A model generated the notes under the pieces. It was not told the DNA's origin, ran no database searches, and saw only the letters and a list, made by a program, of their open reading frames with translations. A DNA stretch of 5,815 bases, from the NCBI GenBank assembly GCA_021804195.1, contig JAJZKJ010000165.1, positions 1-5,815 on the forward strand. Direction: 5' to 3'. Below, one piece after another: positions 1-5,815 of this stretch; position 1 is the first letter of the stretch; the number at the start of each line of letters is the position of its first letter. A program made the translations under genes and the position numbers. Source of the DNA: Acidobacteriota bacterium (GTDB lineage: Bacteria > Planctomycetota > Phycisphaerae > WQYP01 > JAJZKJ01).

Positions 1-2362
1 GAATAACAGCCAGCTTACGTTCGGTGTCCGATTGAAATTTCAGCACGCTGACGAGACAGCGTTCAAACCCGCCAAAGACGTACCGGGCGATGTTATTTTT
101 ATCATCCGGCGCGTTGCGGAAGTCGCGTACAGGCTCAGCGGCCGGCGCGGTATAGGCGCTAAGCCTGAGCCTGGTGAAGCCGCGGGCGATTTTTACTTCG
201 TAGCCCGCCGCATCCTGCCAGTAGTGATCGGCCATTTGGGCGTGTACCAGGCGTGCGATGGCCCGGCTGTGCACCCGGAGCACGCGGCTGGCTTCGTCTT
301 CGGTAAGCCGCCGGCGCAGATGCTGCACCACCTGCCCGGCCAGCTCGTACAAAAGCTCGGCATGGTCGTCGTAAGACACATCGTTAAAATCCACCAGGCC
401 GGCGACCACATAGTCTTCAAGCCGCACCGGCTCATTGCCGGCCTTACCGAGCGAAAGCACCTCGCGCTCACCGGTACGCAGGTGCTGTATCCACAACTCT
501 TCGGTGGGCGGCGCGTAATTGACGGCTCCAAGATCGAGCGTAAAGCTGTGGTAGCCGGTGCGAACCAGCCCCTGCGGCACCACCAGCACTCTGGGAATAT
601 CTATGGTTTGCCGGGCCACCTCCCGGGTTGCCGCGGCAACAATTGCGGCAACGTCCACCGGGGGTGCTGCGCCGGGGAGGTCGAGTTGCGCCGGACGGTA
701 GCGGCCAGCCACCTCCGCCGCGATGATCTGTTGGACTTCGGGTCGCTGCAGATGGGAGGTTGTGGGGGCTATATCGGGCCGGCTTTCAAGCTCACCCACC
801 ACGTCGCGGGCGAGTTTCGCGATCTGCTTTTCGCCGGGCGACGCAAAAAGGCATGGTTCTAAGGACCGGCCAATCACGGTGCTGGCGGTCAAATTTTCGG
901 GCGCTATGCCAAGACTCATGTCCAGCCTGGATTGCGCCACCACGGTAACGGTTTGCGCGCTGATTTCTTCGGCGGTGTATTGCAGTTGCTGCAACTGAAT
1001 GGGCGACTGCGGGTTGCGCGCTTCGTTAACAATTTCGTCGAACTTGTCGTGCGCGACGATGCAGAGCCGGTCTACCGCAGGCACGCCCGTGCGTTTGCCA
1101 TAAGGCAACCGCAGGCCGCGCCCAATAGACTGTTCAATAAGCGTGCGGGCGTTGGCGGCGCGCAGCGGCACAATGGTGTAAAGATTGGTTACATCCCAGC
1201 CTTCTTTGAGCATGTTGACGTGAATGACGATTTCGGTGGGTTCGCTGGTGCTTTCGACGGCGAGCAGCCGCTGGATAGTCGCTTCTTCTTCAGCGCCGGT
1301 TTTGCTGGAATCTACCTGTATGACACGGTCGCGGTAATGGCCCGCGAAAAAGCTCTCTGACTGAATTAATTGCTGCAACTGGCCGGCGTGCGTGGTGTCG
1401 CGGGCAATCACGAGCACGAACGGTTTGACAATGGCATTGCCCGTTTCGCGGGCGTAGGTTTCAAGCTCTACCTTGACGGCCTCGTGCAGCCGCACGCCGT
1501 CTTCCAGCTTAAGTCGTTCAAGCTCCTCAGGCGACATGCCCGCAGCGCTAAAATCCTTGCGTGTTATAACGGCCGGCTCTTTGACGAAGCCATCGGCTAT
1601 GGCGCGCGCCAGCGGATAGTCTACAACCACGTTTTTGAAGGGCGTCGGTCCGCGGCTGGTTTCGACAAAGGGCGTGGCGGTAAGTTCAAGCCCGAGGATG
1701 GGTTTAAGCTCGTTAATGGCCCGTACGCCGGCGGAGGCGCGGTAGCGGTGCGATTCGTCCATCAGCAGCACCAGGTCGTCGAGGCCGGCGAGGTAATCGA
1801 AGTAGCTTTGGCCCAGGTACTCGCCGAGGCGTTTGATGCGCGGGGCTTTGCCGCCGCGAACTTCCGAATTGATTTTGGAGATGTTGAAGATGTTGATTTT
1901 GCAGGTTTCGGCGCGGCTGAAAATGTTGCCCGCCATGGTCTCGTAGGTTTCACCGGTAATGATCAGCGGGCGGTCGGCGGCGAATTCGGCTATGCCGCGG
2001 AAAACGTATTTGGGATTGGCGGGCTGGTCAAAGTCGGCGATGAGCTTGTTGTAGATGGTGAGGTTGGGGGCGAGGATAAAAAAATTGCGAACGTTTTCGA
2101 CCCGGTACAGGTAGCTGATGAAGGCTCCCATGAGCCGGGTTTTGCCTACGCCGGTTGCCAATGCAAAGCAAAGCGAGGGGAACTCGCGTTCAAAGGCCTC
2201 AACCTTTGGGAACTCCTGCCTGATGGCCGCCAGCGCTGCGGCCGGGTCCGCATCTTTGGCCAGTTCTGCAATCTCGCAGACGCGGGCAAGCGTTTCCAGC
2301 GATTGCCGTTGGGGCGGCCGGAGGCTAAGACGATTGGCGATAGCGTTAACGACTGGGTTCAC
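1..2362 (-). CDS. res: Type III restriction enzyme Res subunit, helicase part (C-terminus cut by window edge)
   Basis: This is the restriction subunit of a type III R-M system; it is an SF2-type ATPase that, in complex with Mod, moves along DNA and cuts unmethylated targets. The reading frame is open for 787 codons from GTG at 2362 to the left edge. Visible helicase motifs: Walker A ATGVGKT (residues 69-75), DESH box (202-205, the DEAH-box position), TAT (228-230), KEGWDV (386-391) and motif VI EQSIGRGLRLP (410-420). The last visible residues, KFQSDTERKLAVI (775-787), resemble the segment that in this family leads into the C-terminal PD-(D/E)XK nuclease, so that domain should lie just outside the window. 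The GTG start is chosen because it follows AAGGAG by 6 bases, overlaps the upstream stop as GTGA, and places the Walker A at a normal distance. No frameshift is seen. The DExx-helicase call is firm; type III assignment rests on motif style and the adjacent mod gene. Confidence 0.9.
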   Translation of the reverse strand, partial: MNPVVNAIANRLSLRPPQRQSLETLARVCEIAELAKDADPAAALAAIRQEFPKVEAFEREFPSLCFALATGVGKTRLMGAFISYLYRVENVRNFFILAPNLTIYNKLIADFDQPANPKYVFRGIAEFAADRPLIITGETYETMAGNIFSRAETCKINIFNISKINSEVRGGKAPRIKRLGEYLGQSYFDYLAGLDDLVLLMDESHRYRASAGVRAINELKPILGLELTATPFVETSRGPTPFKNVVVDYPLARAIADGFVKEPAVITRKDFSAAGMSPEELERLKLEDGVRLHEAVKVELETYARETGNAIVKPFVLVIARDTTHAGQLQQLIQSESFFAGHYRDRVIQVDSSKTGAEEEATIQRLLAVESTSEPTEIVIHVNMLKEGWDVTNLYTIVPLRAANARTLIEQSIGRGLRLPYGKRTGVPAVDRLCIVAHDKFDEIVNEARNPQSPIQLQQLQYTAEEISAQTVTVVAQSRLDMSLGIAPENLTASTVIGRSLEPCLFASPGEKQIAKLARDVVGELESRPDIAPTTSHLQRPEVQQIIAAEVAGRYRPAQLDLPGAAPPVDVAAIVAAATREVARQTIDIPRVLVVPQGLVRTGYHSFTLDLGAVNYAPPTEELWIQHLRTGEREVLSLGKAGNEPVRLEDYVVAGLVDFNDVSYDDHAELLYELAGQVVQHLRRRLTEDEASRVLRVHSRAIARLVHAQMADHYWQDAAGYEVKIARGFTRLRLSAYTAPAAEPVRDFRNAPDDKNNIARYVFGGFERCLVSVLKFQSDTERKLAVI

Positions 2363-2574
2363 GCCGGACTCCTTTTCCGCTGCCGCTGCCTGCGGCCGGC
2401 CGGGCGCGAGCGGGCTGGGCGATTGCCTGCGATGTTGACGATTTTCCCATCACGCATGATGTAGCACGGCGTGCCGGTTTGCCTCGCGAGGCGCAAAGCA
2501 TCGCGTGCGGCCCTGCGCAGGGCGGGCAATGCACCGCGTAAGTCGGGGTCCTGTGGCAGATTGGCAAAGCTCAT
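2359..2574 (-). CDS. Small 71-residue protein, candidate partner (antitoxin?) of the zeta-like kinase
   Basis: No enzyme family is recognised. Residues about 13-50 form a helix-like stretch rich in Ala, Arg and Leu (ALPALRRAARDALRLARQ) followed by TGTPCYIMRDGKIVNI, which reads as a short beta-hairpin with a DGKIV turn. Small proteins with this helix plus 'TxTPxxxxxDGKIV' pattern are, from memory, found beside zeta-type kinases, which is why a partner or antitoxin role is inferred; this is not proven. The last 20 or so residues are strongly basic (nine Arg plus one Lys after the NIAGN segment) and could bind nucleic acid, or may only reflect DNA constrained to carry the res ribosome site. The start at 2574 has GGAG 7 bases upstream and overlaps the kinase stop as ATGA; the stop overlaps the res GTG as GTGA. 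Being real is supported by both exact overlaps and the SD; function is uncertain. Confidence 0.75.
   Translation of the reverse strand: MSFANLPQDPDLRGALPALRRAARDALRLARQTGTPCYIMRDGKIVNIAGNRPARSRPAGRRQRQRKRSPA
2369..2374 (-). promoter_or_regulatory. Ribosome binding site of res
   Basis: AAGGAG lies 6 bases before the GTG at 2362. It sits inside the last codons of the upstream small gene, so it decides the non-ATG start of res and fits coupled translation. Confidence 0.75.
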
Positions 2575-3116
2575 CGTTTTTCTCCAAATTCAAGCGGCCG
2601 TGGCGCCGCACCCGAACAATCATAGATTATCCATTCATCCACAATCGGGCGATAAAGGGTTAGAAAATTCTGCCAACCCGCCTGGAAGCGGTCACGTACC
2701 ACCGGTTCCGGTACACTGTGTCCACCTTGCCGCACGCGCACGGCCACGCGGTGTACCGCCAGTTCAACCGCGGGCAAACGCAGAAAGATCAGCTTTACCG
2801 TATAGCCGGCGGCCTGCCATTCCCGAATACGGTGAACATAGGTTCTTCCAGCAAGGGTTGTCTCAAAGGCAAAGCTCCCACCAAGGGATACGAATCGGTC
2901 CATCCGCTCAAGCATGATACGCGCCGCCTCGATGGCCGCCGCTTCCGGCGCCAGTGGTGAGAGGCCCTGCGCGATCAGGTCCGCGTTGATAAAATCAGGA
3001 CATCGCGCCTCGGCCAGCAGGAACTGTCGGGCGAAGGTTGTCTTGCCGACCCCATTCGGACCGGCAATGATGACCACGCGCCGCAGTTTCGGCTCGCTGT
3101 ACCGCTGGTGGTTCAT
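2571..3116 (-). CDS. Zeta-toxin/AAA-family P-loop kinase
   Basis: A 181-residue P-loop protein of the zeta-toxin type. Zeta/PezT toxins phosphorylate UDP-N-acetylglucosamine and poison cell-wall synthesis; whether this homologue uses that substrate is unknown. Visible: Walker A GPNGVGKTT (19-27, Lys25) after a hydrophobic strand; FINADLIAQGLSP (42-54), with Asp46 placed 21 residues after the P-loop Lys as expected for the catalytic Asp of zeta kinases; FAFETTLAGRTY (82-93); a strand LIFLRLP (109-115); and a lid-like segment RVRQGGHSVPEPVVRDR (127-143) with several Arg that could contact phosphates. It ends with a strand WIIYDCSG (162-169). It is shorter than classical Gram-positive zeta (about 290 residues) and lacks the long C-terminal extension. 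Start is firm: GGAGGT lies 6 bases upstream and ATG overlaps the mod stop as ATGA. It sits between mod and res, where classical type III systems have no gene. Alternatives are an uncharacterised small-molecule or nucleotide kinase. Confidence 0.9.
   Translation of the reverse strand: MNHQRYSEPKLRRVVIIAGPNGVGKTTFARQFLLAEARCPDFINADLIAQGLSPLAPEAAAIEAARIMLERMDRFVSLGGSFAFETTLAGRTYVHRIREWQAAGYTVKLIFLRLPAVELAVHRVAVRVRQGGHSVPEPVVRDRFQAGWQNFLTLYRPIVDEWIIYDCSGAAPRPLEFGEKR
2582..2585 (-). promoter_or_regulatory. Ribosome binding site of the 71-residue gene
   Basis: GGAG with a 7-base A-rich spacer before ATG at 2574, inside the end of the kinase gene. It supports this small frame as a translated gene rather than a chance open frame. 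Confidence 0.65.
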
Positions 3117-4873
3117 GGCTTGACCTCCGGCGCACCGGTCGCATCCATGTCAAACAGCCCCGGGTCCGCGGTCTTACCTTTGCCGAACTTTCGCACCCGC
3201 TTCTCGCCGTTCTCCAATCTGCGGTCATCGGAGCAATCTGCGGTTTGCGCGTCTTTTTCCTGCTGCGGCAGATTTTTGATTTCGAGGCTGTAGTCGTCGT
3301 GGCCCCATTCGCACTTGGCCATGACAGCCTTGGGTATTTTTTTGACGGTGAGGTTGGCGAACTCCGGCTTACCGGTAAAGGCCTTGCACACCACCAGCAG
3401 GGTGCGCTTGTCGCCGACTTCATCGGCGAGGCGGGCCAGCATGTCCTGCGTGAGCGTTTGCGTGGTTACATAAATAAAGTCGTGCTCGGTGGAGCGGCCA
3501 TGCTGCCAATAGAGCGAATCGCTGGGGGCGTAGGTGAAGCCTTCGAGTTTGCAGATCGCCTCGGCGAGCATGGCGTCGTTGTATTCAGGGCTGATAACCC
3601 AGTTGCCGAAGTTGTCTTTTTTAAGCAGTGATGGTGCAAGCCGGTAATAGCGGAACCCGCCGCCGCCGTGCCAATTGGCAGCTTCGGTAATGCCGCCGGG
3701 GTCCTGGCCGTCAATAACTTTTTTGAGCCGCGGGATGATATGGGTATGGCAGTGCTCGCCGAGTTCAATCATGATCCAGCGCCGGCCCATTTTGTGGGCC
3801 ACAGCGCCCGTGGTGCCGGAGCCGGCAAAAGAGTCGAGGACGAGGTCGCCGGGGTTGGTGGCGAGAGCCAGGACCCGTTGGATTAATCGCTCGGGCTTTG
3901 GTGTTGCAAACGGATCGTTTTCACTTGGAAAGAGGAGCTTTATTTCGCGCTTGCCGTCCTCGTTTTTCCCGACATCCTCACCCGCCCACCAAGTTGTGGG
4001 AACCACGCCGTCGCGCACCTCAGAAAGAAACCGCTTACGCCTTGGCATCGCGTCGCCGTCGGAGCCGAAGTAAATTCTGTTATCGCTGCGCATCTTTTCA
4101 AATGTATCCGGCGGCACGCTCCAGCTCCGGCCCTTGGCTGGCCAGACCTCCCTGCCAGAAGGCAGTTTTATCGCATAGAAGTCGCGCTCGCGATATTCTC
4201 GGCGCGTCAAGTCGCTGCTCGTCCATAGCCCTCTCGGGTCGCCGTCGGGGTTGGCGTAGCGGGCATCCTGCTCGGCGGTCCGCACCAAGCGATTCATCGC
4301 GCACCGCGCCTGGTCGCCGGCGTATAGGAATATGTAATCGTGCGTCGCGGAGATGAATTTGCTGTCCGGATCCGGCGATACCCTTTTCTGCCAAATAGCG
4401 GTGCCCAGAAAATTATTTCGCCCAAAAATTTCATCTAGCGTTACCTTCAGGTAATGGCACTCCCGATCATCAATCTGGATGAAGATCGTCCCCTCCGGCG
4501 AAAGCAGCCGCCGCAGCAATTCCAACCGATCGCGCATCAGCGAAAGCCAAAGCGAATGTTCAATGCCATCATCATAATGCGTAAACGCCGACCCGGTGTT
4601 ATAAGGTGGATCAATATAGATGCACTTAACTTTTCCCGTAAACTCCTGCTCGAGCGCTTTAAGTGCCAGCAGGTTGTCGCCGAATATGAGGCGGTTATCG
4701 AAGATATCGTTCTCACCCACGCGGTGCGCGGCATGGTAGGACTTGGCCGGGTCTTCAGTGAGGACGCGCGGCTCGAGCTTCGGCCGGTTTTCTTTGCCGA
4801 TCCAGGTGAGTTCGAGACGTGTATTGGTTTTTGCCATGGGTGGGATTGTAAACGATGGAATGGAGATGGTCAT
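3113..4873 (-). CDS. mod: Type III R-M DNA methyltransferase Mod (beta-class adenine-N6)
   Basis: Modification and specificity subunit of a type III R-M system; expected to methylate adenine on one strand of an asymmetric site using S-adenosylmethionine and to supply site recognition for Res. With the start at 4873 it is 586 residues. Order of motifs: RLELTWIGKENRPKLEP (19-35), typical of this Mod group; IFDNRLIFGDN (57-67); catalytic DPPYNTG (88-94); IDDRECHYLK (134-143); a variable probable target-recognition region (about 156-310); KPERLIQR (326-333); SAM-binding DSFAGSGTTG (347-356); and a C-terminal module (about 395-520). DPPY before FAGSG gives the beta class. Start: ATG at 4873 makes an ATGA overlap with the polymerase stop and has GGGGAAG 7 bases upstream; ATG at 4837 (MAKTNTRLEL) fits the usual N-terminus of relatives but has no visible SD; 4954 would run 85 bases into the polymerase gene. 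No simple repeat for phase variation is present. Recognition sequence cannot be read from the protein. Confidence 0.95.
   Translation of the reverse strand: MTISIPSFTIPPMAKTNTRLELTWIGKENRPKLEPRVLTEDPAKSYHAAHRVGENDIFDNRLIFGDNLLALKALEQEFTGKVKCIYIDPPYNTGSAFTHYDDGIEHSLWLSLMRDRLELLRRLLSPEGTIFIQIDDRECHYLKVTLDEIFGRNNFLGTAIWQKRVSPDPDSKFISATHDYIFLYAGDQARCAMNRLVRTAEQDARYANPDGDPRGLWTSSDLTRREYRERDFYAIKLPSGREVWPAKGRSWSVPPDTFEKMRSDNRIYFGSDGDAMPRRKRFLSEVRDGVVPTTWWAGEDVGKNEDGKREIKLLFPSENDPFATPKPERLIQRVLALATNPGDLVLDSFAGSGTTGAVAHKMGRRWIMIELGEHCHTHIIPRLKKVIDGQDPGGITEAANWHGGGGFRYYRLAPSLLKKDNFGNWVISPEYNDAMLAEAICKLEGFTYAPSDSLYWQHGRSTEHDFIYVTTQTLTQDMLARLADEVGDKRTLLVVCKAFTGKPEFANLTVKKIPKAVMAKCEWGHDDYSLEIKNLPQQEKDAQTADCSDDRRLENGEKRVRKFGKGKTADPGLFDMDATGAPEVKP
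3123..3128 (-). promoter_or_regulatory. Ribosome binding site of the zeta-like kinase
   Basis: GGAGGT, the strongest Shine-Dalgarno match in the window, lies 6 bases before ATG at 3116 and within the last codons of mod. It fixes the kinase start at the ATGA overlap. Confidence 0.8.
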
Positions 4874-5815
4874 GGCGCCGCTTCCCCAAATGGCTTTTCC
4901 CGGACGATTGGCAGGACAGACGGGCAAATGTCGCTGAAGGCTTTGCGGGCGCAAAGGAGCAGACCCGCCGTCAGCTCCTTCGCATTCTCCTCGGGCACCT
5001 CAACGAGTAGGGCATCATGCATCGGCAGCAGGATTGCGACATCGGGGAAGCCCCCCGCCAGTTCGTTGATAAATTTCTTCAGGATGAGCGAGCCAGTTCC
5101 TTGGACAATCTGATTCACCGCCCACCGTTCCTCGTCGGGCAGGAGGTCGCCGCTTGCGGCCCGGTACCTGTGGTTGCCGAAGACGGTCTCGATCTTGAGG
5201 TCGCCTGCAAGCCGCTTATTAACGCTAAGTTTCCAATTCTCGACGCCCGCGAATAACGGAAGGAATTTCCTGCGGATCGCCTCCTCGGCCCGCTGCCTTT
5301 CGGGAAGGACCGCTGCCAGCAGGTCCGGTAGGGCGCTGATCCGCATGCCATAGGCATAGGCCAGGAACAAGAGCTTCGCTGATTTCCGGTGTTCCGCGTC
5401 GCCAAAGACCTCCTTGGCCAGTCGCCGGTAAAGGTCTTCCTCGGCGCATAATGCCCGCATGCTCGGATCGCCCGATACTGCGGCCATGATGCTAGGCTCA
5501 AACTGCGCGTAATCCAAGTAGATGAGTTTCCGCCCTTTTTCCGCCCTCAGGACGCCCCGGTACATCTTCTTGAGGTGTTGCAGACTCGGATCGGTTGCCA
5601 GTATTCTTCCCGTAACGGTTCCCATCGTGTCGAACGCAGGATAGCATCGCTCTGCGCTACCTCCGAGGCACCGTAAGAGTATGTGTCTGTTTTGCTTGGC
5701 ACCTGCGACGACGTCCAACAGCTGACAAACCGGATCGTCAGCCTTGCGAGCGCGGAGTAACTCGCGGATGTTCTTGTTCTCCTCTGTACCTCGTGCGGGC
5801 ACCCGCAGAGATCGG
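4870..5815 (-). CDS. Family A DNA polymerase, C-terminal polymerase domain (N-terminus beyond right edge)
   Basis: The 3' part of a PolA-type DNA polymerase, covering palm and fingers. The frame stays open to the edge (last 13 bases give RSLR ahead of a GTG at 5802), so that GTG is probably internal. Numbering from 5802: TGRILATDPSLQHL (64-77) matches the 'TGRLSSxxPNLQN' block; motif A DYAQFEP (97-103), with metal-binding Asp97 and Gln100, Glu102 retained; motif B R139, K143, Y151-G152 in correct spacing; VNQIVQGTGSLILKK (229-243) matches 'INxPxQGTAADxxK'; motif C MHDALLVEV (261-269) with the second catalytic Asp263. Catalytic residues are intact, so it is probably active. Departures from E. 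coli Pol I: motif A ELR is EPS, the motif B Phe762 position is Leu147, and motif C HDE is HDA. This points to a divergent plasmid-, phage- or island-type polymerase rather than the housekeeping polA. Its stop overlaps the mod ATG as ATGA. Presence or absence of a 3'-5' exonuclease domain cannot be judged here. Confidence 0.93.
   Translation of the reverse strand, partial: RSLRVPARGTEENKNIRELLRARKADDPVCQLLDVVAGAKQNRHILLRCLGGSAERCYPAFDTMGTVTGRILATDPSLQHLKKMYRGVLRAEKGRKLIYLDYAQFEPSIMAAVSGDPSMRALCAEEDLYRRLAKEVFGDAEHRKSAKLLFLAYAYGMRISALPDLLAAVLPERQRAEEAIRRKFLPLFAGVENWKLSVNKRLAGDLKIETVFGNHRYRAASGDLLPDEERWAVNQIVQGTGSLILKKFINELAGGFPDVAILLPMHDALLVEVPEENAKELTAGLLLCARKAFSDICPSVLPIVREKPFGEAAP
4881..4887 (-). 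promoter_or_regulatory. Possible ribosome binding site of mod
   Basis: GGGGAAG, 7 bases before ATG at 4873, inside the polymerase 3' end. The match is weaker than at the other three junctions; the main reason to accept it is that the start it serves keeps the ATGA overlap pattern. Confidence 0.4.

Noticed and set aside
627..652. Perfect 14-base palindrome GTTGCCGCGGCAAC followed by another GCGGCAAC
   Set aside because: It lies inside res and encodes an Ala/Val-rich stretch with repeated GTTGCCGC codons; no reason to see a binding site or terminator.
32..862. Open frame of 276 codons on the plus strand
   Set aside because: Antisense to the C-terminal part of res, with no domain or plausible ribosome site; a shadow frame.
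983..997. Inverted repeat CAGTTGC-T-GCAACTG
   Set aside because: Inside res and explained by a Gln-Leu repetitive peptide (QLQQLQ); too short and without a T-run to be a terminator.
1370..2464. Open frame of 364 codons on the plus strand
   Set aside because: It is antisense to res, whose frame shows all helicase motifs; the translation is rich in Gly, Ala, Phe and Val with no recognisable domain, as expected from a GC-rich shadow frame.
2346..2567. Alternative 73-codon minus-strand frame overlapping the small gene
   Set aside because: It lacks the exact stop/start overlaps and well-placed ribosome site of the 2574-2359 frame, and its translation is Pro/Cys-rich without pattern.
4381..4620. 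Locally lower GC within mod (some 60-base blocks near 43%)
   Set aside because: The drop is patchy, with blocks above 50% between, and coincides with conserved methyltransferase sequence; too weak to claim recombination.
3113..4873. Simple-sequence repeats for phase variation of mod
   Set aside because: Many type III mod genes carry such tracts, but none is visible here.
4454..5113. Open frame of 219 codons on the plus strand
   Set aside because: Antisense across the mod/polymerase junction; both minus-strand genes carry clear catalytic motifs, so this is not a gene.

Overview
The window is a compact bacterial operon read entirely on the minus strand, right to left. There is essentially no intergenic DNA. 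Base composition is moderately GC-rich (roughly 55-60% by eye), and the dense overlapping genes with Shine-Dalgarno sites and a GTG start are typical of bacteria. Nothing in the sequence resolves the phylum. Gene content (restriction-modification, a zeta-toxin-like kinase, an atypical family A DNA polymerase) suggests an accessory defence island or mobile element rather than a housekeeping locus.

Layout in transcription order: (1) 5815-4870, the C-terminal polymerase core of a family A DNA polymerase, open at the right edge; (2) 4873-3113, Mod, a beta-class DNA adenine methyltransferase of a type III restriction-modification system; (3) 3116-2571, a zeta-toxin/AAA-type P-loop kinase of 181 residues; (4) 2574-2359, a 71-residue protein with a small conserved-looking core and an arginine-rich tail; (5) 2362-1, Res, the helicase/translocase part of the type III restriction subunit, cut by the left edge just where its nuclease domain should begin.

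All four junctions are 4-base stop/start overlaps (ATGA, ATGA, ATGA, GTGA), and the three genes after mod each have a good Shine-Dalgarno sequence inside the preceding gene. This implies one transcript with translational coupling. Mod and Res should form the type III complex: Mod recognises and methylates the site, and Res translocates and cuts unmethylated DNA. The kinase and small protein between them look like a toxin-antitoxin-type module built into the R-M operon. The polymerase is joined to the front of the same chain. That five-gene arrangement is the most interesting thing here. The promoter and the start of the transcript lie beyond the right edge, and no terminator or RNA gene is visible. 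The plus strand carries only open frames antisense to these genes.
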